64,000 bases of DNA from Cristatella mucedo (GCA_009760855.2 WPIO01000018.1:470001-534000), one strand, 5' to 3'; shown: positions 28,555 through 41,312, counted from the first letter of the stretch. A program made the numbers and translations. The notes: generated by a model from the letters alone, not told the origin.

Positions 28555-29745
28555 ATGGCAGCAAGCTTTCTCAAATTTAATGACAATAGCACCAACTCAC
28601 CGGTTAAGAGTAAACCAGGCGTGACTCAAAAATTGGAAGGCTTAACGCTCAAAGTCGGCTCTGCCAGCGTACCTCCTGCTGCGTCTACACGACATCTAGT
28701 TATCCTGCTCTAAAGTGGCCTTGTACTAGATGACCACATTAGTAATTCTGCTTACTTTTGGCTATGTAATGTAAAGTATATCCGTCTGTAACTCCGCAAA
28801 GTCATAATGGCATTGCTAAAGTTCGGGATTGCTTAGACGGAAATACTACATTCAAATTGGTCCTCACATTTATAACATCCCGCGCTGGCTTCTGCAACTC
28901 ACTACTTGCTGGTTGAAGCGCCTGTAAAATCAGGCACTTATAGTTGGTGCAAAAATCTGCAGCCAGGCTAGTCTATCGTGAGCTTCCGTAGTTTTCATAC
29001 GCCACAAAACTCCTCGCAGACGTGCAGTGGCTCCCAATTCAGTAGTGCATCGACTTCAAAGTCCTGCTACTCGCTCTTAGGTTCCATCATTCTTTGGCTC
29101 CAACCCTACCTATCAGAACTACTCAAACACTAGGCGAGGCAACGTGCCAAAAAAAATCCTAGCTGATTAAACAGCCTTTTTTTATATAGCGACAGAAGAG
29201 CCTTTACGGCTATCACCACCGCTTGCAGTGGCGATAAAGGATCGCCCACCGCAGGAATCGAACCCACGACGTCGGGACCGAGGTCGTGAAAGCAACCACC
29301 TTACCTAGTGTGCCATCACGGCTCACCGCACTTTTCTGAATTTAACCATTTAGCCACACCTCGCACGAACCTCGTAATTTTTGCGGACTGTACCTTTAGC
29401 TCGTTTGCTTCCAAAGCCTGAAATTTACTCCAGACTGAAGTCATGACATCCCCTAACTTGAGAAAATTTGAAAGATGCTATAACACCTATTCATTAGAGC
29501 ATTTGGGGTGTTTGTGGTTTTTCTGTTGTTTGCTTATCCGGGCTGACACTTTGCATGCTGCTACTAGCATAGTGGCATGCTGAGCCTGTGCATGTCACCT
29601 CTAACCGTGTTATTTTTATTGACATTACGCATGCAAAGACTAATCGTATGACCATGCTTCCTTTATAGCATAAATATAGTGCCTAAAAGAGATTGATATT
29701 TTTGAGGATGCTATTAAAATGCACTTTATTATTTTTATAAATTGT
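28555..29745 (+). mobile_element. decayed LINE A copy with nested SINE2 and LINE B tail
   Basis: RT C-terminal landmarks are recognisable (ctaaagtggcc, accacattagtaattctgct, tggctccaattcagtagtgc), then the LINE A UTR and tail to 29745. It is interrupted at 28767-28815 by an antisense LINE B tail (atgtaatgtaaagtatatcc) and at 29150-29335 by SINE2. Confidence 0.7.
29150..29335 (-). mobile_element. SINE2 copy
   Basis: Reading the minus strand gives ggcacactaggtaaggtggt, then a B box gtgggttcgattcctgc, then the SINE2 body ending ttaatcagctaggat. The tRNA-derived promoter is well preserved. Confidence 0.85.
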
Positions 29746-29749
29746 CCCA

Positions 29750-29985
29750 AATGCGCTTGTGCGTGCTGACACTGTGCTTACTGCCACTAACAATATTTGC
29801 ACATTGAAGCAGTGTTTGCTACCTCTAACAATATTATGCTTGTTGATATTGTTGATATTAGGACTGTGTTGATATAAGGACGATACTACTAGCTATTTTA
29901 AAATGCTTCTTTTACAGCACATGCAAAGTGCGAAGCGAGAGATTAAATTGTGTGAGGGCATTGTACACATTTATTATTATTATTA
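29750..29985 (+). mobile_element. LINE A 3' tail remnant
   Basis: gcttgtgcgtgctgacactg...ccactaacaatatttgcac...cacatgcaaagtgcgaagcg...gagggcattg, then (att)n. It lies in tandem after the previous copy. Confidence 0.65.
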
Positions 29986-29989
29986 AGAC

Positions 29990-31225
29990 TCTAGCTAATC
30001 TTCGCATCCTTTACTTTTTCCAAGTGAATCATTCTTCCTGATCTTGCATGTTCGGGCATAGTCAGTAGTGACCAAGTGTTTGACCTATGCGCTTATTTCT
30101 TATTGTGCCCTGGAACCAGTACACGGTTCGGTGGACGTGGCTGCTACTCTGGGTATTACTAGGCAGTGAATGCAGATGACTTTCGGTGTTCTGTAGCATG
30201 CTCGTCTACCATTGGTAATTGATATTTTTGCTTGCCTCGTCTGAGCTCTCGATGCTGAATTTGAAGAAAGCCCCTTGTATAGCTTAGATATATGTTATAG
30301 CTTAGGGTATAGCTTAGAGCTTATAGAAAAGTCCCTTATATATATTGGGTATAGCTCCGAAAAAATGCTACTGCCGTGCGATAGTTTACACGCATTCAAG
30401 CATGAACAAGGATTTGGATTGAGGGATTCAGCTGCTGATAAACACGAAAGATGTCAGCTTCAAGTTGAGAGGAGCCGAGTTTCGACGCTGCCGTCACTAG
30501 AGCCCAGACCCAGCATGTCAGTTTTTGGGTCAAGGGTCTGCCTGTCGGTGAATTACCGAGGCTGAGACTTAGCGTGGGCAGGGCAGGGTGGTAGGGGCTG
30601 ATATTTACCGTCTTTCTTTTTCAAATTGAGTATATCCAATAATCGAATATATAATATATAATATATTATAATATATAATTGAATATATCCCTTACTTACC
30701 CACAATTTGTACTGGCAACGCGTGCCGCAGGACTGTCTTGGGGGCTACCGCCGTTGCATTTCAGTGAGCAATTGGCAGGTACGGAAATCTAACCCACGAC
30801 CTAAGTGCGGTCATTTTACCGTTGGCTATATGCACACACTCTGTGCGCATGCAGGTTAAAACTCAAATACTGCATTTACATATTATTAAGACACGTGATT
30901 TATTTTGGTAGTTCAATTCATATTTCCTAAATGCTCATTCAACCTTGAAGAATGTTCTCATTATTCTTTACTTATAAATTCAAGTATTGCATAACAGTTG
31001 TGTCTCGCATTGCAATCCAATGGTGGTATGTGGACTAGAGTTTGGAGCTTCGTAGGATTTTAAAGAAATCAGAATCTTAGCAGTCACGTAGAGCTGTTCA
31101 CTGTGTCAAATTTTGTGATTGACCTGTGGAGGCCCATAATTAAACCTGCATTTACATTTAAAAACTATATACATCCATGTATACATTAATCCGAATATTT
31201 TTGCAGCACATACCTGTGTATTTTA
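29990..31225. other. AT-rich intergenic DNA, no feature recognised
   Basis: Small ata/tat repeats at 30640-30680. No coding signal was recognised. Confidence 0.4.
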
Positions 31226-31227
31226 CC

Positions 31228-31531
31228 ATATTTAAAATATTTAAAAGGAACCTAAAAACACACCTATTTAGGAAAGCATTTAGTGGGTCCCTGTGATTCG
31301 TCCTTGATGTGCTTATGCGTGCTGACACTGTGCATGCTGCCACTAACCACATTTGCATGCTGACCCTGTGCATGTCACCCCTAACCATATTATTGGTTTT
31401 TTCATTTTTCAAGCATGATTTTACTTACCATTTAATTGCATTTCCCTTTGCAGCAAATGTAAAGCGCCTAGAGAGAGAGATTAAGTTCTCTGAGGTCGCT
31501 TTATCAAGTGAATTGTTATTATTATTATTTG
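31228..31531 (+). mobile_element. LINE A 3' end fragment
   Basis: Begins in the last codons of the RT ORF (aaggaacctaaaaacacacc) and runs to the hairpin tail (taaagcgcctagagagagag...gaggtcgctttatcaagtg) and (att)n. Confidence 0.9.
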
Positions 31532-31532
31532 T

Positions 31533-31680
31533 GGAAGTGAGTTCCACACTCTATGACCTGCAGAGCGATCATCTGTGGTAACGGCCTTTAAGCGAAGGAC
31601 CAGAGCAGGTTATTCGTTGTACGCATTCGGTCACCTGAGGGCACGAATAGGCTGAGACAAAAGCTGCATTTCAGCTAGGT
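31533..31680 (-). mobile_element. LINE B fragment
   Basis: The reverse complement reads ctctgcaggtcatagagtgt, then ggaactcacttcc, and further into the family C-terminus (Q..R..RSC-type codons). It abuts the LINE A end. Confidence 0.6.
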
Positions 31681-31681
31681 T

Positions 31682-31838
31682 AGCTGATTTAAGAGCCTCA
31701 TTTCTAAAGCGACAGAAGAGCTTTAACGGCTATCACCACCGATTGCAGTGGGCAATAAAGGATCACCCAATGCAGGACTCGAACTCAAACCTGGGTCGTG
31801 AAGAGCGGGCAACTTATCCCCTCCCTCCCGGCCTAAGA
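31682..31838 (-). mobile_element. SINE2 copy
   Basis: agctgatttaagagcctcat...gacagaagagctttaacggc...cactgcaatcggtgg (antisense), and a degenerate B box. Confidence 0.75.
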
Positions 31839-32129
31839 CCCACGTTCACGGTATGTAAGGTGGTGCAGCAGTTTAACTGAGTAGGAAGTGGCTGCGACGT
31901 CGAGTTTTTTCGTATTTTTCGTGCGCAGTAAAATCCGCATATACGCTACGCTAATTAGAATTTTGATTAGAATTGATTCCGCATCACTTCAATTTCTTTA
32001 CTGTATAGGCGATTTGGTGTTATACGAAACTTGACATTAGAAGGCGACTTTACCACTAGCTGTTACCCACTGCCTTTGTCCACCAACTGGTAGTGGGGCC
32101 GAAAGGCTGGTCATCATCGGGTGAGTGAC

Positions 32130-32208
32130 CTAAAGCAAACTCATTAAGCGCCTAGAAAGAGATTAAGTTCTCCGAGGGCGCTTTATCAAGTGTATTATTA
32201 TTATTATT
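32130..32208 (+). mobile_element. LINE A tail remnant
   Basis: attaagcgcctagaaagaga...gagggcgctttatcaagtg, then (att)n. Confidence 0.75.
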
Positions 32209-32209
32209 A

Positions 32210-34020
32210 TTGGCCATTGCCCCAATACTGTAGGTAAGTCCACTTAATGACGCCACATGAGGAGGCAAGTTTTGATACCAGTGTAAAGCTCACAGGAGCG
32301 GGCGTTTTCCAAGATTTATTCTGCTTCTCATAAACCTTTACGGATACCCCAAATGCACTCGTGAAAACATTAAATGACGTCACTGCATTAATTGTACGGC
32401 TTTTTTGAAAGAAAAGGCAAGACTAAAAGTATTACTTATCCCGAAACTGTGCACTGTTAGATTCGTGCAGACAAGTTTGTTGCAAAAAACAGTGACAGCC
32501 CAGTACCTATTTAAACTGGTGCCGGAAAGAGCTAATTTGGATAATGAAAATCATCGATGAGACTTCTTAACTTGCTGCTTCCGAATCCCAATGGTACTGG
32601 CATAGGATATGTCGTAATCTCAGTTCTGGCGCTGTATCGAGCACTGCTCAAATAGAAGTCAGTGGCATTTCGCAGAGAGCGATGCGCTACCGTCATGTGC
32701 AATGCAGCTGCCGCCGTCGGTGGCTGCAAAATTGACCGCTCTTCCTTGCAATACGGGTCTTTTGCGTTAAAGTATAGATTTTCTCTGTCGCCGCCGTGCT
32801 CTGCTACTGTCGGCAATCCTGCGTGCGTCGCTGCTGCTGGTGCGACCCGCTAGCTTTGCTGCGAGGTGCCATCTCTACCGGTAATTTATCAGGCACCGGC
32901 AAGGATGAGCAATCATGTACGTACGTCGTGTAGGTACTTCACGAACAAATTCAGTTTAGGAGCGGCTCCAGCACGCCTGTAACTCTACAAAGGGTATTGA
33001 ACTGCGGTAAAAGCCGGGCGAACAACGCGTCACTTCCTGCACGCTTTGTTTCGCAGATCGCGGACGAGTTCAATCAGCATCGCCGGCTCTGGATATTCTT
33101 CATATATAATGGCTAGCGCTCGCAGCGAAATTCACTCGGAAAACGTTGCCGGAAGCTATAAAGTGTGCCGCCGAGAGCAGACAAGGAAACGACGTGCGTA
33201 CGTACTTAACTTCTACTCATGCTATGCAACTTACCGCCAAACGACTGAAACTGCGCATCCACACTGCGAGTCTAACGTGTCGTTTTGCCGCCTTCGCCGC
33301 CTCCGACTACTTGCAGCTTTCGGCCTTCCGCTTCCGAGTGGGTTTATACTAGATTCCACATTGCATACATTTATTTCCATGTGCATTTTGCAAAATCTAA
33401 ATCTATGCACAAATATATATTTACTATAAGGAAAAAATACTTCGAGAATTCTTGTACATTCCCAGAGGGGCTATTTACTAAACATTTTCAACCAGCTTTT
33501 GAAAAAAGAGCTACTTAACTATGCAAACAGTAGCACGTAACTTATTCGATGCACAAGTCAAGCCATGATGGCACACCGTAACCCGCTGGGTCAAACCAGC
33601 TCGGCACATGTAAACTTCGTTTAAAGATTGACAGTAGTGCGGTGAGGATGCAAAGGGCACGTGGTCTTCTGAAATGCAGAGCTGCGAGATTATTTCCAAT
33701 TCACCGAGTACAGCGAGCAAACAGTGCTCCGAATTTCCTGCCAGGCTTACACAATTTGAATATGGTCAGGTTTTGGAAGCTAACGCCCGCCACTTGGCTA
33801 TAGATTCTGATTTCGCTAGTTAACCGACTCAAAACCACGGCAGGTTCGGTGCGAATTATCCTGCAACCTTTTGAATCAAGCTGTAGGAAGCGTGGAAGCT
33901 TATATGAAATCAGTAGATTTCCGCTTCCGGTTTTCGAGTAGACGAAAGCAGAATTACAGCCGAGGTGCTTGCCCTGCTGATGGTGGTCTACGTCAACCTA
34001 GAATACCGGAGTGCTTTGAT
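32210..34020. other. intergenic DNA, GC-rich at 32.65-33.35 kb
   Basis: Open frames on both strands (32816-32532 minus; 33046-33429 plus) have no recognisable domain. The GC rise could mark a promoter or first exon. Confidence 0.3.
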
Positions 34021-34024
34021 TCAG

Positions 34025-34155
<131 letters not shown>

Positions 34156-34562
34156 GTATGCTGTTATATTTACCTTTGGTATTGCCATTATACTACTAGT
34201 TTTATGAAAACAAATCTTAGCAAAAGAAATTCCGCAAATGCGGCATGACCTTCGGGATAGATGCATATTTAATAACAAATAATTTTCCTTTACAATTCAA
34301 GTCTTTAAGACAATACTAAATTACGCATGCTACTGATTGCGGTTGTCTGTAACACTTTATAGAGAAAACAGCACGATATAACGGGGAGTTGAAGCTTTAA
34401 AAGAAAATGAAGCTAGTTACCCACTCAGAAAAATATCCAAGTTTAGAGAGTTTTCAAATGTTAATACCTAGGCAGCAGCTGTTTTTCGGCTATGGAGGAG
34501 TGGGAGTTTATCCGGATTTCCGGCTTTCTGCTTAAGCGCCAAATCGATGCGAAGATCCTCTC

Positions 34563-34658
<96 letters not shown>

Positions 34659-34669
34659 TCTCTCTCTCT
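34563..34669. repeat. (CT)n microsatellite
   Basis: About 105 bp of CT with a single interruption near 34652. Confidence 0.97.
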
Positions 34670-35640
34670 GGTGACTCACAGGTAGCTTCACTCTTTTATC
34701 CCAACCTATCAGTCCTATTTTTTCGCTCGCCCACCCTAGTCTGGAATATTTTTTATTTTGGTTGGGTAAATTTGGCGTAAATTATACGTCAGCAAACGTC
34801 CTTGAGCTTCGTTTTCCGTAATCGTGGACCTATAGAACCAAATGCATCAAATCTAAATAAAAAATATTAAACAATGTGGTCAAGCAAGCAGAGCTGAACT
34901 CGCATTGAAGTTTCAATTTGATACGTGAAATATTAGCTAAGTTATTGAATTTACAAGGCACTAACCAAGCTTGGAAATGAATATGTATTAAAGTCACAAG
35001 TATGCACTTAGCAACCCTCAAGCATACATCACGAGCTACCAAGATTCGACAAGTTGGGATACAAATCGCATATGATGTAGAGATCGGTAATTTTTTATTT
35101 GTAGATTTGTTGCTTCCGGTTTACATCCTGGTTAGACTTAGTTTGAATAACCAGTTTTTCTTTCATGTGGAAGTCGTTAGAACTTCCGATCCCAGTTCTA
35201 ATTTATTTGTCTTTCGAAAGGTACCATACGCACATATTTGATTGTCGGACAAATTGTATCGGTATTTTCTTGACATTTCCCCTTAACTGGTGCACTTTCG
35301 TTATGTATGTGTTCTGAGTTCCTTCGAAACGAGTGGTACATAAATACTTTTTCGTCAGTGCAAATGACGGCACACGATACTGCCTGTGAGAGCACGCAGC
35401 CCGTGTGAGCACACACGGAAAGCTGCTTAGTGGTGCTCGGGAAATCGTGGGCCCAACGATGGCAGGCTTTACACAAGCTGCTATCCGTAGCAAATGACGG
35501 GGAGGATTTCCAGCGGCCGCATTTGGACTGAATTGTGCGGAAACGCTCGCGGCCGCCATCAGTCTAAGATCCCTGGGGATGTGCAACATGTGAGGACAGC
35601 CGCGGTCGCCATCACAATGCACGACGTAGAACTGACGGTG
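34670..35640. other. intergenic DNA, no feature recognised
   Basis: The two overlapping minus-strand frames ending near 35200 show no domain. Confidence 0.4.
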
Positions 35641-35644
35641 AGAC

Positions 35645-37135
35645 TAGTAATAATAACAATAATAATATTGCACTTGATAAAGCGTCTTCAGAGAACTTAA
35701 TCTCTTTCTAGGCGCTTTACATTTGCTGCAAAGTGATATGCAATAGAATAGTAAGTAAAATCATACTTGAAAAACAAACAAAATGAATAATATGGTTAGG
35801 GGTGACATGCACAAGGTCAGCATGCAAATGTGGTTAGTGGCAGCATGCACAGTGTCAGCACGCATAAGCACATCAAGGACAAATCACAGGGACCCACTAC
35901 ATGCTGTCCTAAATAGGTGTGTTTTTAAGTTTCTTTTAAATGTGGTCACGTCAGGGGATGTTCTGACGCAGGTTGGGAGGGAGTTCCAGGCTTTGGGAGC
36001 ATACGAGCTAAATGCACGGTCTCCAAAGGATTTAAGGTTTGAACGAGGTATTTCCAGACTGTTGGATTTCGAAAAGCGGGTGGTACGATGCTTGGCCTGA
36101 TTGGGGATTATATCTGAAAGATAGGCTGGAGCCATAGAATGAAGAGACATAAAAGTGAGCGACAAAACCTTGAAGTCAATCCGTTGCCTCACTGGTAACC
36201 AGTGCAGGTCGGCGAGAAGTGGAGTAATGTGGCGACTGCGACGCTCACGACAGACAAGCCTAGCTGCAGAGTTTTGCACCAGCTGCAATCGCCTGATCAC
36301 ACATGCTGGTAGGCCAGTAAGCAGTGAGTTGCAGAAGTCGAGACGGGATGTCACGAATGCATGGACCAACTTGGACGTGGTATCCTTATCTAAACAAGCC
36401 CGAATTTTAGCAATGTTATGAAGCTGAAAATAGGCGGATTTGACTGTGGAGCTGATGTGGTCGTCTAACGAGAGGTCGCTTTGGAATATGACACCAGATT
36501 TTGAGCTGATTCAACTGGAGATATGCTGGCAGAGCCAATTTTGAGAGTCAGTCTTTCCAATTTCTGAATCACACTGGGTTTGCCTATAACTAGTAAGTTA
36601 GTTTTTATCATCGCTTAGTTTTAGAAAATTGGCTGCCATCCATGTGCGGATGTCATCAATGCATGCAGCAAGTGAGTTTAGAGAATTTGAGGTGCTCGAA
36701 GGCTGGGAGGGATCAAAGCAAAGGTACAACTGAGTGTCATCCGCATAGAAGTGAAAGCCTAGATTGTGCTTGGCAATCACATCAGCAAGAGGGAGAGTAT
36801 AAACGGTGAAAAGGACCGGACCTAGCACAGAGCCCTGAGGTACTCCATATTTCAGTGGTACTTCAGATGATCTTTGTCCATTCACGTCAATACTCTGGAG
36901 TCTCCCACTGAGATAGGACCTGAACCACTGCAGAGCAGTGCCAGTGATGCCCAGGCGAGATGAGAGGTGCTCTAGAAGAACTTTGTGATCGATGGTATCA
37001 AAAGCTGCCGAAAGATCGAGCAAAACAAGAAGAAACACTCTACCCATATCTGCGTTCCTGAGTAGGTCGTTGTATACCCGAAGCAATGCTGACTCTGTGG
37101 AGTGATTAGCTCTAAAGCTAGCGATGAGCGAGTCG
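35645..37135 (-). mobile_element. LINE A copy, long, RT largely intact
   Basis: On the minus strand the RT contains ANHSTESALLRVYNDLLRN, then VLLDLSAAFDTIDHKVLLEH (domain A), GVPQGSVLGPVLF (B) and FHFYADDTQLY (catalytic YADD). One frameshift region near 36500-36600 separates this from an intact C-terminal frame (36369-35884; WNSLPTCVRTSP, then FKRNLKTHLF and a stop). The 3' UTR, hairpin tail and (ATT)n-like end follow. It is a L2/CR1-clade non-LTR retrotransposon; the endonuclease is absent. Confidence 0.92.
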
Positions 37136-37464
37136 CTCGCGCTGCAGTTACGTGGAGGTGCGTCGGACTTCGTTGATTTCGCCGCCGTGTAAGACAGAAG
37201 AAGAAGAAGAACATTAGGCAGCTGGCGTGTAGACGAAGGAACGTCAAAATAGTCCAAGCAGCCCGACGAAAGCGCCCTCTGCCTGCAGCGATGGGGCGGA
37301 TGTACGGCCGGGCAGGTAAGCTTAGGGTAGCCAGCGGTTGCTACAGTAATACCATTCGCTTCAATGTGTCTTGGGAGGTGATTCTTCTTTAGCGAGTCCT
37401 TAGCGACTGTATTGATATTGAGTTCTCTTAGCATGCTGAGTAGATGTGCTATTATTGCTATCAA
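37136..37464 (-). other. in-frame sequence fused upstream of LINE A RT
   Basis: The RT frame continues open for about 115 codons upstream to an ATG at 37464, with no similarity to the endonuclease/linker expected there. It may be LINE 5' sequence joined by internal deletion, or host DNA. Confidence 0.35.
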
Positions 37465-37529
37465 TATGGCCGCGCTGGTTTGCCTCTGTGGTCAAGTTGC
37501 TTGCCTTTAACGACCCAGGTCAATGTGAA

Positions 37530-37615
37530 CGTATTTGATGACCGACGTAGCCGGCTCGAGCCCCGTCGCATACGCGAAGCGCCGGGATAGAGATTGAGTT
37601 CTCTTCAGCGCCTCC
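37530..37615 (+). mobile_element. 5'-truncated SINE1
   Basis: B box cggctcgagccccg and tail gaagcgccgggatagagatt...cttcagcgcctcc. SINE2 follows directly. Confidence 0.75.
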
Positions 37616-37616
37616 A

Positions 37617-37795
37617 TAAAAAAATCCTAGCTGATTAAACAGCCTCGTTTTGTATAGCAACAGAAGAGCCTTTACGGCTATCACCACCGCTTGCAGTGGC
37701 GATGAAGGATCGCCCACCGCAGGAATCGAACCCACGACCTTGGAAGCGATGTCGTGAAAGCAACCGCCTTACCTAGTGTGCCATCACGGCTCCAT
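37617..37795 (-). mobile_element. SINE2 copy
   Basis: Nearly identical to the 29150 copy. On the minus strand it reads ggcacactaggtaaggcggt, then B box gtgggttcgattcctgc, body ggtggtgatagccgtaaagg and end ttaatcagctaggat. Confidence 0.88.
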
Positions 37796-37799
37796 ACAA

Positions 37800-38575
37800 A
37801 TGAAGTATATCTTAGTACGTTTTACTGAGAGTATAATCAACATTCACAAAAGTTAAATGAACGTCTCTTCACGGAAGAGCTACCCAGGCCTCTAAAGATG
37901 CACACAATTTTTATGACTAGCTTGGCGTTCTTACATATCAGTCTGTCATGCAGCTGTCACAAGCACCTCCCACACCACGGTCGCTACCCCGGGATACCTT
38001 GGAGCTGGCACAGCGACCCTGGTCACGGATTTAGAGTTCGGAAGCAACCAAGAAGGCAGGCTTAATTGCCCAATGCAAATAGTTGCTAACCGCAGAGAGC
38101 ACTAGCCGCGTGCGCTAGCGAGCGAGCGTGCGCGCTGGAGCGGAAGTAGCTCGCCCGGTCGGCGCCGCGGCCGCTGGGATGCGCTGCCCCCGACGGATCA
38201 GTGGGAAGCCGACGGACGCTCGCTGGAAAGGAGGCAGCCGATGCCGGGCGTCCGCCATCCGATGCCGGGCGTCCGGCGTTTTGCCGCGAGAGTGACCGGG
38301 CCGGGACGTGCTCGCCGGCGTTCGCGCGACGCGTCGCCACGCTAACCGCGGCGGCGAGTCGACGGCTGGATGGGCGAGAGTAGATGAGCTCGCCTATACT
38401 GCCGCCTGCCCCGCCCGCCCCAAGCCACTGTCGTAGGAGAAGAGTGCAGGGAAGAGAGGACGTCGAGATCGCCGCCGGGTACTCGACGGCGGCGGCGGTC
38501 TGTGGATCCAGGCGGCTCAGGATTCAGGGTAAGCAAGCAATAGCTACGACGGCCTCGGCGCTGATAGCCAGCATC
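37800..38575. other. start of the GC-rich domain
   Basis: Composition turns strongly GC/CpG-rich at about 38.09 kb. A direct repeat (gatgccgggcgtccg) lies at about 38240-38275. The open frames are compositional. Confidence 0.4.
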
Positions 38576-38579
38576 GCAA

Positions 38580-39862
38580 TGTAGCGCCCCGCTGGCCTTG
38601 GGTGAATTTGAGCACGAACAAGAGCTGTTCGGCGGTGGGCAAGAACTCCTTTGTCCTGGAGCAGTCAGCCAGAGAGGAGCGCCAGTGTGGTTAGAGACCA
38701 AGAGCTTAAGAGCAAGCCAGGAAGCTCTGAGACCAGCGGTGGCGATTCGGCCTTTAGAATTGGTCCGATACCCACGGGAGCTGCTGATTGATGTTGGCTG
38801 GCCTGTCAACCTCCGCCATCACTCTCTCCAAAAAGAATCGTCTGGAACCCATTCGCCATTCAAGCTGGACAGAGTGGACATTCCAGTGGCCTAGTGCTGG
38901 TATTAATTCCTTACCGTAATGGGACATGGTGTCGGGCCCAAAACCACTAAGCTCTTGCCCCATTGTCTCAGCTAAGTATTTAAGAGTCGAGCGACTCTCA
39001 CTCTTGGTCTTCGGTCTTTCGGTCTTTCTGGTCTTTTGTCCGGCTCCGCGCTTCGACACCGCCGGACTCGTTTCTCTGAAAGCGAGGGAGAAGGGCGGGC
39101 TGTTCGCCGGCGATTGACGGGACATGACGAGGCAGCTCTAGGAGGATTCGGTGGACTCCATCGAATACGGTCGTATCGCGCCGAGCCTGAATTTTGTGTT
39201 TCTTTTTGTGTTTTGTGTGTGCGCGCTAGCACGTGGTCTCGGCATAAGGATTTGCCGGTGCGAGCTAGACGTAGTTGGCGTGTGTTGAGTCCTAGTTCTC
39301 CGGTTAGGGTTTAGGCTCCAGTTTGGGCTCAATTTGGGCGGTTTTCCCAATTATAGATGTAAGTAGTTTAAGTGGGGAGACGTGTTTCCTCCGCAAGAGT
39401 GCTTGAGGTGGCGTGTTTGGAGTATTTCTGCCGCACTGGTGGAAATGGAGTACTAGTTCTCCGGTTAGGGTTTAGGCTCCAGTTTGGGCTCCGTCTTTTT
39501 GGGTCGTTCCCCATTATAGACGTAAGTAGCTTCAGTGTAGAGAAGTATTCCCTACGCAAGAGTGTTGGTGCTGTTGAGAACGTGCGACGAGTGTGGAGAT
39601 AAAACTGAGCTAGGAGCGCAGCGACTTTGTGTGCTTGCGAATAAAGCTCAGTGAAATCCCCAATTTGTGTGTCTCGCTTTCCAATTCACGCCGCAGACTC
39701 ACGAACCCCTTTAGTAACGGTAAGCAGGACAGCGCCAGAAACGTTCGTTCCGTGGCGGCCAGCTTATTTCGCGTAGGCGCGCACCGAATGGCATTAAGCG
39801 CCAGGTTACGCCGCTAGGTAAGCGGCAGGTCAAGCCTACGCCGCCGAGCCTTCGGCGTTACA
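38580..39862 (+). mobile_element. putative solo LTR
   Basis: A 1283-bp unit begins TGTAGCGCC and ends GGCGTTACA, imperfect inverted termini with the TG...CA form. A TATA-like tatttaag (38977-38984) and an AATAAA (39640-39645) lie in the order expected for U3-R. No target duplication was found and there is no adjacent primer-binding site or gag-pol, so this is a structural guess. Confidence 0.4.
39293..39602. repeat. 161-bp tandem duplication
   Basis: tagttctccggttagggttt begins at 39293 and again at 39454. Both copies continue with similar caatt/ccccattatagac and cgcaagagtg segments. It lies inside the LTR-like unit. Confidence 0.8.
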
Positions 39863-40269
39863 GTAAGTTATAGGCCAGGTCTCAGCCGAGGAGGTTGCAG
39901 TGCTCGTGGCTCGTGACGCGAGTCCGAGGAGTCCAAGGCCCGCCCGCTGCAGCCGGTCCGCGATTGCTCCACCACTAGCGGTCGCTGACCGATAAGCTCT
40001 TGATAAGCTCTCAGCATCGACAAGGTTGCGGGATCAGCTGACCTTTACTTGGCCTTTGCATTTCGAGGGCGGACGCTCGATCCGCCGGGGCTACCGAGGC
40101 GGTAGCCGCTACTGTGGCGCGGCGGCGGCGGCGATGTCGGTCAGTGGATGTATCGAGCGGTATGCTCACGCGCCGCAAAGCGATCGCTGCTGCCAGCCAC
40201 AAAACCGAGTCGACAACCTGAGCATGCCGAGAGCGAGCACGGATGCGCTAGCGATTAGTGAGTCGGCTA

Positions 40270-40415
40270 GCCTCTCTGTATCTCTGTGTGTCTCTTTATA
40301 TCTCTATCTATCTGTGTGTCTCTGTCTCTCTGTGTCTCCTGTCTCACTTTCTCTCTTTGCCTCAATGTCTCTCCCTTTCCCCGTCTCTGTTTCCCTGCCT
40401 CTCTCCGTGTGTCTC

Positions 40416-40481
<66 letters not shown>

Positions 40482-40500
40482 ATCTGTCTCTCTGTCTCCA
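40270..40500. repeat. pyrimidine-rich tract with (CT)n
   Basis: Irregular tctgtctctc from 40270, then pure (CT)n at about 40418-40478. Confidence 0.93.
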
Positions 40501-40682
40501 TCTCGCCCGTATCTCGTCGGCTAGTCTCTTTTCATGCGTATCTCGTGACCTTCATTGGCCGCCCGGTGGCTCTTACGTCGCGATTGAATTCACGCCCCTC
40601 AGTAAGAACTGAATAAGTGGACAGTTGCAGCAGAAGCGAAGTCGAATTACTCGCTCTATCTCCTTTGTGCGGAGATATATAT

Positions 40683-41130
40683 GTGCAGAACTGAACTGCT
40701 GAACTGCTGCATCAGTTTTAGCCTATTCGCGCCCTCAAGTCCTGTGTGGACAATAAATTAGCTGTTTTTTTCCTCCGCTTAAAGATCGTTGGCGACAGAA
40801 GCTTTAGCTCTGCAGGTCCTAGACTGTGGAGCTCACTTCCACAATTCTTACGCAACGACAACTACTCTCCTACTGCCGACTGTGGCTCATCCTGTTCAGC
40901 GGTTCTGAGCTGCTACTTCTATGCTACTCACTACCTCAACTGCTCTCCTGACTCTGCTATGCTTCCCACTTTCTCTTTGTTGCGTGAGACGAAGTCTGTT
41001 GGCTACCGAATGCTTACCGAAAGCAGCTCAGGCTGTGAGTGCGCTATACAAAACTTTCCTGCGTAACATCCACATGGTCTTTATGACTTTGTGGAGTTAC
41101 AGACAGAGATACATTACATTACATTACATG
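40683..41130 (+). mobile_element. LINE B 3' end
   Basis: Contains FLRLKIVGDRSFSSAGPRLW, then SSLPQFLRN, the 3' UTR, and ends with acattacattacattaca. Confidence 0.85.
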
Positions 41131-41179
41131 ACAAGGTGTAAGAACGGTATTTCAACTTTGGGCCGTATTGAGCGGCTTC

Positions 41180-41312
41180 TATGTATGGAATGGCACAGCT
41201 AATTTATTGTCGACACAGGACCTGAAGGGGCGAACAGGCTGAAACTGATGCAGCAGTTCAGCTAGGATATCTGCGATACAGTTTAGCAACCAGATCGCAC
41301 AGGCATACGTCA
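41180..41312 (-). mobile_element. LINE B fragment
   Basis: The minus strand encodes CAIWLLNCIADILAELLHQF, then QPVRPFRSCVDNKLAVPFH, the family's segment just upstream of the GDR motif. Confidence 0.7.
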
